Shown here: positions 16,589 to 25,594 of the stretch, in pieces
Position numbering within the stretch: position 1 is the stretch's first letter
Layout: every line of letters begins with the position of its first letter
Assembly (NCBI RefSeq): GCF_020097835.1
Contig: NZ_CP083666.1
Coordinates: 2,666,001 to 2,730,000 of the forward strand
Direction of reading: 5' to 3'
DNA: 64,000 nt
Source: Haloprofundus halobius
GTDB taxonomy: Archaea; Halobacteriota; Halobacteria; Halobacteriales; Haloferacaceae
Notes under the pieces: model-generated
Database searches by the model: none
Told to the model about the DNA's origin: nothing
The model's input: the letters and a program-made list of their open reading frames with translations, nothing else
Made by a program: the position numbers and the translations under genes

Positions 16589-17332
16589 ATGTTCCAGGCC
16601 ATCGTGAGCGCGTCGACGCTCCGGGACGCGCTCGATTCGGTGAGCGTGTTGGTCGACGAGTGTAAGATTCGACTCAACGAGGACGAACTCGCCATTCGAG
16701 CCGTCGACCCCGCGAACGTGGGGATGGTCGACCTCTCGCTCGACGCCGCAGCGTTCGAATCCTACGAAGCAGACGGCGGCGTCATCGGCGTCAACCTCTC
16801 GCGACTGGAGGACATCGCCGGGATGGCGAACACCGGCGACCTCATCCACCTCGAACTCGACGAGGAGACGCGAAAGCTTCACATCCAAATCGAAGGTCTC
16901 TCCTACACGCTCGCGCTCATCGACCCCGACTCCATCCGACAGGAACCGGACATCCCGGACCTCGACCTCCCGGCGACCATCGTCGTCGAAGGCACCCACC
17001 TCGACCGCGGTATCAAAGCCGCCGACATGGTGTCGGACCACATCGGTCTCCGCGTCGACGAAGACGCCGAGACGTTCCACATCGAAGCCGAGGGCGACAC
17101 CGACGACGTCGACCTCGAACTCGGCCGCGACGACCTCATCGACCTCTCCGCTGGCCCCGCCGACTCGCTGTTCAGCCTCGACTACCTCAAGGACATGAAC
17201 AAGGCGATTCCCTCCGACGCCGAGGTCACCGTCGAACTCGGCGAGGAGTTCCCCGTCAAACTCCACTACGAGTTCGGCGAGGGCATGGGTCACGTGACGT
17301 ACATGCTCGCGCCGCGTATCCAGAGCGACTGA
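16589..17332 (+). CDS. pcn: DNA polymerase sliding clamp (PCNA)
   Basis: A 247-residue [28 protein letters not shown] opens the first clamp half, the interdomain connector includes [13 protein letters not shown], and the C-terminal [10 protein letters not shown] is the site that partners with PIP-box proteins. It forms a homotrimeric ring that tethers DNA polymerase, RFC, Fen1 and ligase. The start is fixed by the conserved N-terminus and by the TATA element 28 bases upstream. PriL, Hjc and a zinc-finger protein with a primase-like helical domain lie within 7 kb. Confidence 0.97.
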   Translation: MFQAIVSASTLRDALDSVSVLVDECKIRLNEDELAIRAVDPANVGMVDLSLDAAAFESYEADGGVIGVNLSRLEDIAGMANTGDLIHLELDEETRKLHIQIEGLSYTLALIDPDSIRQEPDIPDLDLPATIVVEGTHLDRGIKAADMVSDHIGLRVDEDAETFHIEAEGDTDDVDLELGRDDLIDLSAGPADSLFSLDYLKDMNKAIPSDAEVTVELGEEFPVKLHYEFGEGMGHVTYMLAPRIQSD

Positions 17333-17388
17333 GTCGCTCCGGCTTCGTTTCGTTCGGTCTCCCTCTTCGATTTCGACCGCGTACGTAA

Positions 17389-18783
17389 CTACTCGTTTTT
17401 CGTGTCCCCACCGTCGGTCTCGCCGACCGCTCGGTCCACTCTGTCGTCCACCTGGACGTCGACCCGTCCGCGCGCGAGACTCACGAGAATCGCCAGAATC
17501 GGCAGCACGAGCAGCGCACCCGCAACGAACGGCGACCAGTAGGTGAAGACGTACAGCGCCGCCATCGCGGGCGGGCCGACAGTCCGACCGAGACTGCCCG
17601 CCCCCTGCGTGACGCCGAAGGCGCTTCCTTGGGTTTCGGCGCTCGTCGCCTTCGAGACGAGCGTCGTCAGCGCGACGTTCAATAGGCTGTTGCCGAGTGA
17701 GAGCAGCGCGAGGACGACTAAGAGAGCGACGAGCGCGGGCGTGAGGTACGCCGGCGCGTCGACAGCAGGCAGGAGCGACCCGAGTTCCGGCGAGAACGGA
17801 ATCGCCGCGAGTGCGACGAGCAGAACCGTCGCTCCGGCGACGGCGATGGAGGCGTCGCGGTAGCGCCGCGAGAGTCGGCCGACCAGGACGCCCTGATTGA
17901 ACACGCCCAACACGCCGATGTAGGTGAGTAGAAACGCCGTCTGCGTCTCTTGGTACCCGTAGACGTCGGCCGCGAAGGGGATGAACATCACCTGGATACC
18001 CGAGAAGGCGACGGAGACGAGAAAGAAGGAGACGACGAGGCCCCGAAGATTCGGGTCCCTGAGCGCGTCGGCGAACTGCGAGACGAGCGTCGTCCGCGGG
18101 GCGGTACCGCGACTCCGCGACGGTTCTTCGAGGAACAGCGCCGCGAACCCCAAACTGAGGAGGCTGAGACCGGCGGCGGCGAAACTCGGTAGCGAGAACG
18201 GCGTCGCGGGGACGAACGCCGGGAGCACGTCTCGGGCCATTGAGACGACGGCATCGCTGGCGAACAGCCCACCGATAGCCGGGCCGAAGACGAAGCCGAG
18301 CGCGAACGAGGCTCCGACGAGGCCCAGCGCCTCGGCGCGTCGCTCGGCGGGCGTGATGTCGGCGATGTAGGCTTGCGCGGCGGCGATGTTGCCGCCCATC
18401 GCCCCCGCGAGCATCCGCGAGACGAACAGCACGGCGACGCCCGCCGTGAGACCGAGGGCGGCCGAGAACTCCGCGGCGAGCCCGAAGATGGTCCACGCGA
18501 CGGCGCTGCCGGCGAGCGAGAGCATGATGACCGGGCGTCTCCCGCGCTGGTCGGAGAGGCGGCCGAGAAACGGCGCGAAGCCGAACTGCAGCAGCGAGTA
18601 GGAGGCGGCGAGCAGGCCGATGAACACGTCGCTGACGCCGAAGCTCCGGACGTAGAACGGGAGAATCGGGATGACGACCCCGAAGCCGAGCAAGTCGACG
18701 AAGACGACGGCGACGACGATGGCGAGCGCCCGTCGCGGGTTCCGAACCGCGTCTGTCGCCGTCGCTGCGCGAGGGGCACTCAT
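17389..18783 (-). CDS. MFS transporter, TetA/multidrug-like
   Basis: A 464-residue major-facilitator protein with 12 predicted spans. The loop GRLSDQRGRRPVIMLSL between spans 2 and 3 is the MFS motif A, and VSRMLAGAMGGNIAAAQAYIADIT matches the drug:H+ antiporter (TetA-like) motif C region. The C-terminus is a charged cytoplasmic tail. It is likely a proton-driven exporter; the substrate cannot be told. It converges on pcn and sits upstream of the zinc-finger gene on the minus strand. Confidence 0.9.
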   Translation of the reverse strand: MSAPRAATATDAVRNPRRALAIVVAVVFVDLLGFGVVIPILPFYVRSFGVSDVFIGLLAASYSLLQFGFAPFLGRLSDQRGRRPVIMLSLAGSAVAWTIFGLAAEFSAALGLTAGVAVLFVSRMLAGAMGGNIAAAQAYIADITPAERRAEALGLVGASFALGFVFGPAIGGLFASDAVVSMARDVLPAFVPATPFSLPSFAAAGLSLLSLGFAALFLEEPSRSRGTAPRTTLVSQFADALRDPNLRGLVVSFFLVSVAFSGIQVMFIPFAADVYGYQETQTAFLLTYIGVLGVFNQGVLVGRLSRRYRDASIAVAGATVLLVALAAIPFSPELGSLLPAVDAPAYLTPALVALLVVLALLSLGNSLLNVALTTLVSKATSAETQGSAFGVTQGAGSLGRTVGPPAMAALYVFTYWSPFVAGALLVLPILAILVSLARGRVDVQVDDRVDRAVGETDGGDTKNE

Positions 18784-18893
18784 TGGAGAAGAGAGGCCGT
18801 CTGCGGACCTAACGCTGTCGTGGCCGAGCGGTCCGAGAAGGGGGAGTTCGAGCGTTTACGGACCGAGCCGACTCAGTCCGACGAGAGTCCGAC

Positions 18894-19481
18894 TCAGCCG
18901 TGCCGGTCGATGACGGCTTTCGCCGCCCGCGCCTTCTCTTTCCAGCCGTAGCCCGCCTCGTAGACGTGGCGCTTGCTCTCGACGAGCTGTTCGGGCGAGG
19001 CCTCCTCGAAGCCGCCGCGGGTCCACGTGCCGCTCTCTCTGAGCCACGCGACGACGTTCTCCTTCGTCTCGGCCCACGAGAGGCCGACCATCTCGTACCA
19101 CGCGATCATGGCGAAGACGGCGTTGTCGTGACAGCCGGGGTAGCTGCCCTTCCGATAGATGGTCTTCATCGGCTCTCGGGTCGGCTCGGAGACCATCTCC
19201 TTGTACTCGGCGGCGGTGAGCAGTTCGAGGCGGCCCTCGTCCTCCTGCAGGCGCTCGTCGTACTTCAGGCGATCGAGCGCCGCGACGTGCAGTGGGCCCC
19301 ACTCGCCGTGGACGGCGTCGGGGAGGCTCTCCTCGTGTCTCGGGCCCGCCGAGAGCAGCGAGACGATGTCGGTGTAGGCTTTCTCCACCTCGGGCCACGC
19401 GGTGCCCTCGAAGCGGCAGTCGGCGTCGTGCAGGCTGTTGGTGGTGAGACAGCCCGGACAGGGGTAGTCGAAGCGTGGCAC
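18894..19481 (-). CDS. Zinc-finger protein with PriCT-like helical domain, next to priL
   Basis: A 195-residue protein. The N-terminus YPCPGCLTTNSLHDADC offers a Cys2-His-Cys zinc site. The C-terminal 90 residues (from KGSYPGCHDNAVFAMIAWY through LVESKRHVYEAGYGWKEKARAAKAV) read like the all-helical primase C-terminal (PriCT) domain of replication primases, with 'G..N.vf.la.y....G.s..e' spacing. I infer a replication-associated role, supported by priL and pcn on either side; the identity is not proved. The start is GTG 19481 (MPRFDYPCPGC); no ATG precedes the zinc site, and the sequence upstream is palindromic and non-coding. Confidence 0.72.
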   Translation of the reverse strand: MPRFDYPCPGCLTTNSLHDADCRFEGTAWPEVEKAYTDIVSLLSAGPRHEESLPDAVHGEWGPLHVAALDRLKYDERLQEDEGRLELLTAAEYKEMVSEPTREPMKTIYRKGSYPGCHDNAVFAMIAWYEMVGLSWAETKENVVAWLRESGTWTRGGFEEASPEQLVESKRHVYEAGYGWKEKARAAKAVIDRHG

Positions 19482-20057
19482 GGTCTGGAGGTGGTTTTCG
19501 TCGAGTTGTCTTAGGTTTCGCGGTTGGAGGTTCTGGGAGATGGCCTCTGAGATGAATCGAGCGAGAATCTCGTGAGTTCGAGCGAAGCCGGACCGCAGAC
19601 CTCGGTCGCCGGGCGCACCGAGATGCCTCACCCCCTCCAGCCGACTGCGTTGCTCGGTCGCTTCGCTCCCTGCGCTACTCGCCCCTCGCGCATTCGTCGC
19701 GCTCACAGAGGAGCGCTCAGGCGCGCGCCACGGCGCGGCTCTGTCCGCGCTGTTCTCGCGCGAGGTCTGCGCGAACGAAGTGAGCGCAGGCTCGGAAGAG
19801 CTTCGCCCTTCCGGTGGAGTCGGCGACGCTCGTGTCGCCGACGAGGTTGGGGAGGTCTGAGGCTGGGGGGTCATCTCGGTGCGCCCGGCAGCAGTAATCT
19901 GCCGCTGGTCGTACACCGCAATCGTCGCTCTTCGAACGAACCGTCGTGACGTGCCAACCGAAATCGATAACGAACGACTCCAAACCAACCCAATCGTTGC
20001 TGTGCAATTACCACAATAGTGATATATTTCCGTGTCCAGCCCTGCAGAACAGTTGCT
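19482..20057. other. Intergenic block rich in inverted repeats
   Basis: About 575 bases with no supported gene. It contains CTGCGC-gaacgaagtga-GCGCAG (19767-19789) and a 9-bp stem GTCGGCGAC/GTCGCCGAC with a six-base loop (19819-19842). It also contains 'gcgaacgaagtgagcg', a motif type that recurs beside the tRNA near 57350. From about 19900 the composition turns AT-rich, ending in gatatattt (about 20022-20030), which is placed as a TATA element for the small ORF at 20058. It could be a relic of a palindromic element inserted between the zinc-finger gene and priL. Confidence 0.5.
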
Positions 20058-20156
20058 ATGAGAGGACAGCACACCGGCCGAAACTATCTGGGTATCGAAC
20101 TCGACGGCTGGCCGGCGACCGAACTACTAGACGACGAACTGCTCGAACGCCACTAG
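20058..20156 (+). CDS. Putative 32-residue small protein
   Basis: ATG to TAG gives MRGQHTGRNYLGIELDGWPA then TELLDDELLERH, with an acidic, helical C-terminus typical of haloarchaeal coding sequence. A TATA-like tgatatattt centred about 30 bases before the ATG supports a leaderless transcript. There is no homologue I recognise. It could instead be chance; the TATA position is the main argument. priL begins 156 bases downstream with its own TATA. Confidence 0.4.
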   Translation: MRGQHTGRNYLGIELDGWPATELLDDELLERH

Positions 20157-20312
20157 GTCACCGGCGGAAGTATCGGACGAGAGTCCGACGACAGCTCTCT
20201 GAGTCACCTTCGAACGCGGTAGCGCGCTTTTCTAACGACGTGTAGGGACACGCCCACGGACCCACCAGATAACCGCCGTATTTATCCATACCCACCGGAA
20301 ACCGTACGCTCC

Positions 20313-21398
20313 ATGAACGCGCGCCACGCCCGCTACCCGTTCTTCGCGGCCGCCAGAGAGGCCGTCGGCCAGTCGGACGTGGCGCTCTCCGAACTCGTCA
20401 CGAGCGACGACCCCGCCGTCTCCCGCGGTCTCGAACGCGTCGAGCGCGCGCTGATGGCCGGCACCGTCGAGAGCGAGACGCCCGGCGAGTGGACCGCCCG
20501 CGACGAGTTGCTCTCCTACCCCGTCGCGCGCATCCTCGTCTCGCTCATCGACGCCCCCGCCGCGGTTCGCAAGTACGCCCACGCCGAGGCGGCGACGGCG
20601 TACGACCGGTTCACCGAGGACTTCGAGACGAGCGACGACGGCCTCAAGAGCACCGGCACTACGACGGTCGAACTCGACGACTTTCTCACGGAGTTCGAGC
20701 TGACCGACGACGTGCGACCGGAGGCCGACGCCCAGGCGGCGGCGACGCGCAGGGACGACGCCTACCGCGTCTCGCTCGGCTCGTACCTGACGCTCTCCGA
20801 CCCCGACTGGGGCAAGAGATGGCGACTGGTCAACCGCGAAGTCGCAGACGGCGAGGTTCGCATCATCCGCGAGGAACTGTACGAGTTGCTCCGCGAGGCA
20901 GTCCGGCGACAAGTGGCCGAGGGCCTCCCGTTCGTCGTCGGCGACGACGCCATCGCCGAGGCACTCGACGCGGAAGTCGACTCGCTTCGCGGTCTCCTGG
21001 CCGACCGGAAACCCGTCGGCCGCATCGACACCGTCGTCCCCGACCTGTTCCCGCCGTGCATGAAACACCTGCTCGAACGCGCTGGACGCGGCGCGGAGCT
21101 GGACCACCACTCGCGGTTCGCGCTCACCGCATTCCTCACGGGCATCGGAATGGACACCGACGAAATCGTCGCGGTCTACCGCCAGTCGGCGCTCGACGAG
21201 GAGGAGATCCGCTACCAGACGGAGTACCTCCGCGACGAGGCGGGTACGCAGTACGCGCCGCCGTCGTGTGCAACCATGGTCGCCTACGGCGACTGCGTGA
21301 ACACGGACGAGCGCTGCGAGACCATCACGCATCCACTGGCGTACTACGCGCGGGCGCTCAACGACGAGGGCGAACGCGGAACGAACGCCGCCGACTGA
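20313..21398 (+). CDS. priL: DNA primase large subunit PriL
   Basis: A 361-residue PriL. The iron-sulfur ligands are visible: Cys249 (FPPCMKHLL), Cys319 (PPSCATM), Cys328 (GDCVN) and Cys335 (ERCETITHP). RFALTAFLTGIGMDTDEIV and the YQTEYLRDEAG segment belong to the C-terminal helical domain that contacts the initiating nucleotide. PriL with PriS makes the primers for replication; priS is not in the window. A TATA (gtatttatcc, about 20278-20287) lies 29 bases before the ATG. Neighbours include pcn and the PriCT-like zinc-finger gene. Confidence 0.95.
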   Translation: MNARHARYPFFAAAREAVGQSDVALSELVTSDDPAVSRGLERVERALMAGTVESETPGEWTARDELLSYPVARILVSLIDAPAAVRKYAHAEAATAYDRFTEDFETSDDGLKSTGTTTVELDDFLTEFELTDDVRPEADAQAAATRRDDAYRVSLGSYLTLSDPDWGKRWRLVNREVADGEVRIIREELYELLREAVRRQVAEGLPFVVGDDAIAEALDAEVDSLRGLLADRKPVGRIDTVVPDLFPPCMKHLLERAGRGAELDHHSRFALTAFLTGIGMDTDEIVAVYRQSALDEEEIRYQTEYLRDEAGTQYAPPSCATMVAYGDCVNTDERCETITHPLAYYARALNDEGERGTNAAD

Positions 21399-21418
21399 GA
21401 AGAGAACGGTTCTGTCCG

Positions 21419-21616
21419 CTACCGCGAGAGAAAGAGTCCGACGAGAGCCATCAGCACGACGAACAGCGCGATGCTAGCGACGAGCGCGAGACCGCCCGTC
21501 GGGTCGAGGTTCGACCCGCCGTAGCTCGTTCCGATGAAGAGAACGGCGACGATGAAGAGGCTGACGGCGACAACGGAGACGATGATTTCACGCAGCGTCT
21601 CCCCATCGAGTTCCAT
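21419..21616 (-). CDS. Small two-span membrane protein
   Basis: A 65-residue protein: a short polar start (MELDGETLREI), one span (IVSVVAVSLFIVAVLFIG), a polar loop (TSYGGSNLDPTG) and a second span ending in LVGLFLSR. It has no known function. It converges on priL with 20 bases between the stops. ATG 21616 is preferred over the long upstream frame, which is non-conserved-like and basic. Confidence 0.72.
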   Translation of the reverse strand: MELDGETLREIIVSVVAVSLFIVAVLFIGTSYGGSNLDPTGGLALVASIALFVVLMALVGLFLSR

Positions 21617-21828
21617 GCCGCTGGCTTCCCGCGAGTGGAGTAAAACATCTTCGATGCCGTTCTCCGGCGGAGCGCGCTGGACGGTCGTCGCCCACCCCCG
21701 AAACCGTGCCGAACCCAACACCCCGATTACGCCGAATTCTGGCGTTTCGAACGCACTAGCCGAAGGTTTAGGTGTCTCCGTCCCCTCCGTATAGCTACGG
21801 GGAGTGCCGCCCACGCCCCGGTGAAATC

Positions 21829-22530
21829 ATGACGCACTCACGAAACGCACTCGCGTCATCCGCGACTCGAAAGACCACGCTACCAGCCGACGGCTACGAG
21901 GGCCGGTCGCTGCGAGCCCGCGCCGACCCGATGGCCGTCCGACCGCTCCGCGACCGCCGCTACGTCGTCGAAACGAACAGCGGCACGTACGTCGTCGATC
22001 TCGAAGACCGCTCGTGTACCTGTCCCGACTACGCCATCCGCGGCGCGCGCTGTAAGCACCTGCGCCGCGTCGCCATCGAGGTGAACGAGCGACGCCAACC
22101 GGCGCCGACCGAGCGACGCTCCGTCTGCGCGGTCTGCGGCCGCGCGGTGTTCGTCCCGTTCGAGGCGACCGGCCCGCAGCTCTGCGCCGACCACGACTTC
22201 GAGAGCGGCGAGTTCGTCCGCGACCGCGAGAGCGGGTCGGCGCTCGTCGTCACGAACGTCGTTCACCGCCGCGCCGACGAGGTCGTCGTCGAGGACGGTA
22301 CCGGCCGCACCGTCGCCGACTACGAGACCAACGCGGAGTACGGCGGTCACGAACCCGTCGTCGAGGCCGTCTATCTCGGCTCCGTCCGCGCGGTGGACGG
22401 CGAACTGACGTTCGACCGCGCGCGGCGCTACAGTTTCCCCGCGTCACGACTCCGCCACGTCGACCGCGAGGAGACCGATCAACCGCGAGCGGACGGCTTC
22501 CAGAGCCAGTTACCGCTGGCGGAAGCGTAG
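21829..22530 (+). CDS. SWIM zinc-finger domain protein
   Basis: A 233-residue protein. CTCPDYAIRGARCKHLRRV (about residues 63-80) is a SWIM zinc finger (CxCxnCxH), which binds DNA or protein. A second Cys pair (SVCAVCGRAVF) with Cys-Ala-Asp-His further on gives a possible second zinc site. The C-terminal part is beta-rich and acidic. SWIM proteins partner with Rad51-like recombinases in eukaryotes. A link to the repair and replication genes nearby (PriL, Hjc) is plausible but inferred. ATG 21829 is preferred. Confidence 0.82.
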   Translation: MTHSRNALASSATRKTTLPADGYEGRSLRARADPMAVRPLRDRRYVVETNSGTYVVDLEDRSCTCPDYAIRGARCKHLRRVAIEVNERRQPAPTERRSVCAVCGRAVFVPFEATGPQLCADHDFESGEFVRDRESGSALVVTNVVHRRADEVVVEDGTGRTVADYETNAEYGGHEPVVEAVYLGSVRAVDGELTFDRARRYSFPASRLRHVDREETDQPRADGFQSQLPLAEA

Positions 22531-22643
22531 CTGCGATTGCAACGCGACTTCTGTATTACGGTCTACCGACCGAGCCGAACCGCTGGAGTTCTCACCCATC
22601 GAGACGGCTGGGTCCGACGAGACGCTGTCGACACCGACTCCCA

Positions 22644-23069
22644 TCAGCGGTCGCACGAGTTGTGCTCGAGTGCCGTCGGACAGCCACCCGCTTCGTAGAA
22701 CGACACCGGTCCATCCCCCAGACCGACCTCGTCGATCACTATCTTCTTGCAAATCTGTCCGTTCCCGTCCCACGTGATGGTGTGCCACGTATCGTCCTCC
22801 GGAAGACGGACAGCCATCCGGTAGGACCACGCCGACCGTGGCCAGTCACACGGGAGATGAATCACTTCGCTCGGTCCGAAGTCGACCGTCGAGCGAAAAA
22901 CCGTCTCGCCGTTCGCATCCAGTCGAAGGTCTACGCTGACCGACTCCGACCGCCGATTGCTGACCCGGACGTCGTAGAGACGAGTGCGGAAGAAAAGCGA
23001 GCTCAAACCCAGTAGTCCGGCACTACCGACGACGCCGCCCGCTTTGAGAACGGTTCGTCTCTGAGGCAT
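22644..23069 (-). CDS. Exported protein with Tat-like signal, unknown function
   Basis: A 141-residue protein. MPQRRTVLKAGGVVGSAGLLGL is a twin-arginine signal with a hydrophobic core and no lipobox cysteine, so it may stay anchored by the uncleaved segment. The mature part is a beta-sandwich-like domain (VRVSNRRSESVSVDLRL...) with a Cys near the end (GGCPTALEHNSC). It resembles haloarchaeal secreted domains that handle sugar- or metal-linked surface functions, but I cannot name it. Confidence 0.72.
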   Translation of the reverse strand: MPQRRTVLKAGGVVGSAGLLGLSSLFFRTRLYDVRVSNRRSESVSVDLRLDANGETVFRSTVDFGPSEVIHLPCDWPRSAWSYRMAVRLPEDDTWHTITWDGNGQICKKIVIDEVGLGDGPVSFYEAGGCPTALEHNSCDR

Positions 23070-23238
23070 GTGAATATCATATAGACTTCCTGGAAAATCA
23101 TGTAATGATTGCGGTTTTGCAGAACGATTCCGTCTCGCCGACGGCTGAGAGGGGAGAGACGGCGGTGTACCCGGCCGGACTGTCGAGCCGAGAGAGGAGG
23201 AGAAAAATCCCGAACGCGCCGCGCCGAACGCCTGCCGG

Positions 23239-23664
23239 TCAGGATTCGGCGTCGCCGAGCGTCGTCTTCGTCGACTCGCCGACGAACTCCGCGAAGTCCT
23301 CGCCGTCGGCCAGCGCCGTCTCCTTCTTCACCCGGTAGTTGCCGCCGTCGGTGACGTAGAGGTCGCCGGGGTGAAAGAAGTACCAGTCCTCGCGGTCGAA
23401 TCGGACCGCGATGCGGGCTTTCGCGCCGAAGTTGCGGGCGAAGTAGATGAGCGCCTCGACCTCCTCGCCGGTGAGGTAGATGGGGTCGCCCGCGCTCGAC
23501 TTCGCCTCGATGGCGTAGAACACGTCGCCGTTGCCGGCGAGCACGTCGGGGAGTTCGCGGGTCGTCGCGGCGCCGCTGGCGGGCGCGCGCATCACCGCGA
23601 ACCCGGCCTCGTCGAGTCTGTTGACGAGTTCGCGCTCGCGACGGTCACCTTTCGCGTTAGACAT
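23239..23664 (-). CDS. hjc: Holliday junction resolvase Hjc
   Basis: A 141-residue archaeal resolvase. [27 protein letters not shown] gives the catalytic Glu and the basic N-terminal loop; [20 protein letters not shown] carries the Asp and E-x-K of the nuclease fold. It acts as a dimer that cuts four-way junctions symmetrically. ATG 23664 fits the conserved start; the longer frame is unlikely. The next gene on the same strand upstream encodes a small membrane protein. Confidence 0.94.
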   Translation of the reverse strand: MSNAKGDRRERELVNRLDEAGFAVMRAPASGAATTRELPDVLAGNGDVFYAIEAKSSAGDPIYLTGEEVEALIYFARNFGAKARIAVRFDREDWYFFHPGDLYVTDGGNYRVKKETALADGEDFAEFVGESTKTTLGDAES

Positions 23665-23696
23665 GGTGTGTTCTGTGCGGAATCGCGGTAAAAAGG

Positions 23697-23882
23697 CTAC
23701 GTCCGCCGCGTCAGGTCGGCGACGGGGTCGACGCCGCGTCCCGAGAGCACCGCGACGACGACGAAGGCGATTCCGAGGGCGAACCACGCGACGGCGAGCA
23801 CCGAGACGCCGAGCGCGACGTTCGCGATGCTGGCGAGCATGAAGAGCGCGATTGGCAGGGAGTACTCCTCGTCTACGTCCAT
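23697..23882 (-). CDS. Small two-span membrane protein
   Basis: A 61-residue protein with a short acidic N-terminus ([10 protein letters not shown]) and two close spans ([20 protein letters not shown], then [18 protein letters not shown]). Its tail is polar. It has no recognised family. It lies 32 bases upstream of hjc on the same strand, so the two may be co-transcribed. Confidence 0.68.
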   Translation of the reverse strand: MDVDEEYSLPIALFMLASIANVALGVSVLAVAWFALGIAFVVVAVLSGRGVDPVADLTRRT

Positions 23883-24018
23883 GCCCGGCGGTTCCCGAGG
23901 CTCACTATAGGCTTTCTGTCTCCCGGCGCGCGGGGCGTCGAACGTCCGTCGGCGTGCTGACGCCGAACTGCCGGCCGCGAAGGGCCAGAGTGATAGTGTC
24001 GGGGTCCTGAGCGACGCT

Positions 24019-25575
24019 ATGGCTGAGGGTACGGACGAATCCGCGCGAGAGGGGGCGTGGCGATTCGAGGCGATGTTCGACGACCCCACCTCGTTCATCG
24101 GCGTGTTGACGCTGGAGGGGCGACTCCGCCGGGTCAACGAGACGGCGTTATCGTTCGGCGGCGTCGACACGGCGGCCGTGACCGACGAACTGTTCTGGGA
24201 GACGCCGTGGTGGTCGCACGACGAGAGGCAGGCGTCGGAGCTGGAGACGCACGTCGAGCGGGCCGCAGACGGCGAGTTCGTTCGGTTCGAGGCGACGAGC
24301 GTCGGAGCGGACGACGAGCGCGTTCACCTCGACGTCTCGCTGCAACCGGTTCGAGACGACGCCGACGTCGTCGTTTCCGTCGTGGTGCAGGGGCGCGACA
24401 TCACCGACCGCGTCCGCGCACAGCGGGCGCTCGAATCGCGGCAGACGACGATAGAGACGCTCCACGACGTGGCGAGCGACCTCGAAGCCAGCGACTCCAC
24501 GACGGCGGTGTACGAGCGAACCGTCACCGCCGCCGAGGAAGTGCTGGAGTTCGAGCGGTGCTCCGTCGGCGTTCTAGAGGACGGCCTCATCGTTCCGCGG
24601 GTACAGTCGTCCGGGTCGATGGGCGACGACACGCGCCCGCGACGTCCCGACGAGGGACTGGTCGGGAAGACACTCCGCACGGGCGAGTCGTATCTGGTCC
24701 GCGACGTCGCGTCCCACGCGGATGCTAAACCAACGAAAGAGACGTTTCGCTCGGGGATGAGCATCGCTTTCGGCGACGGCGCAGTATTTCAGGCCGTCGC
24801 CACGGAACCGGAGGCGTTCGACGAGTCGGACCTCGAACTGGCGGAGCTGTTGCTCTCGCACGCCACCGAGGCGGTCGCGCGCATCGATACCGAGGCGACG
24901 CTCCGCCAGCAAAACGAACGGCTCGACGAGTTCACCTCCGTCGTCGCTCACGACCTGAGAAACCCGCTGAACGTCGTTGCCGGCAACATCCAACTCGCTC
25001 GCGAGACCGGCGATTTGGACAGGCTGGACGCCGCGTCACGAGCCATCGAGCAGATGGAGGACCTGCTCTCGGGGCTGTTGGAACTGGCGCGCGCCGGGAA
25101 GGTCGTCGGCGAGACCGAACCGGTGTCGCTCTCGACGGTCGCGGAGGCGGCGTGGTTCGGCGTCGACGCCCCGGGGGCGACGCTGTCGGTGGAAGCCGAT
25201 CTCACCGTCGCGGCCGACGAGTCACGGCTGCGGCAGGTGCTGGAGAATCTGTTTCAGAACTCCGTGGAACACGGTTCCACGAGCGGGCGGGCGAAATCTG
25301 ACGACTCGGTCGAACACGGCGGGTCGACCGTGACGATAACCGTCGGGCGACTCGACGACAGACCGGGCTTTTTCGTCGCCGACGACGGTTCGGGAATCCC
25401 TCCGGAGCGGCGCGACACGGTCCTCGAACGAGGTTTCTCGACGACCGACGACGGCACCGGCTTCGGTCTCTCCATCGTCTCGACCATCGCCGAAGCCCAC
25501 GGCTGGACGGTCACCGTCGCCGAGAGCGAATCCGGCGGCGCGCGCTTCGAGTTTTCGGGCGTTCTCGCGGCCTGA
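24019..25575 (+). CDS. PAS-GAF sensor histidine kinase, soluble
   Basis: A 518-residue protein without membrane spans. Residues about 10-130 are a PAS domain, 150-290 a GAF domain (FERCSVGVLEDG, FQAVATEPEAFD), 300-365 the dimerisation helix with His311 in VVAHDLRNPL, and 400-515 the HATPase (N box NLFQNSVEHG; G1 DDGSGIP; G2 GTGFGLSI). It should sense a cytoplasmic signal and phosphorylate a response regulator, none of which is encoded nearby. This PAS-GAF-kinase layout is common in Halobacteria. The N-terminal PAS lacks an obvious cofactor cysteine or histidine. Confidence 0.92.
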   Translation: MAEGTDESAREGAWRFEAMFDDPTSFIGVLTLEGRLRRVNETALSFGGVDTAAVTDELFWETPWWSHDERQASELETHVERAADGEFVRFEATSVGADDERVHLDVSLQPVRDDADVVVSVVVQGRDITDRVRAQRALESRQTTIETLHDVASDLEASDSTTAVYERTVTAAEEVLEFERCSVGVLEDGLIVPRVQSSGSMGDDTRPRRPDEGLVGKTLRTGESYLVRDVASHADAKPTKETFRSGMSIAFGDGAVFQAVATEPEAFDESDLELAELLLSHATEAVARIDTEATLRQQNERLDEFTSVVAHDLRNPLNVVAGNIQLARETGDLDRLDAASRAIEQMEDLLSGLLELARAGKVVGETEPVSLSTVAEAAWFGVDAPGATLSVEADLTVAADESRLRQVLENLFQNSVEHGSTSGRAKSDDSVEHGGSTVTITVGRLDDRPGFFVADDGSGIPPERRDTVLERGFSTTDDGTGFGLSIVSTIAEAHGWTVTVAESESGGARFEFSGVLAA

Positions 25576-25594
25576 AAGTGCTACTTACGGGCGC

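Noticed and set aside
16544-18496. 650-codon minus frame across pcn and the MFS gene
   Set aside because: Arg-rich composition with no domain; antisense to pcn.
19572-19949. Frames across the palindromic block
   Set aside because: Basic, low-complexity translations caused by inverted repeats.
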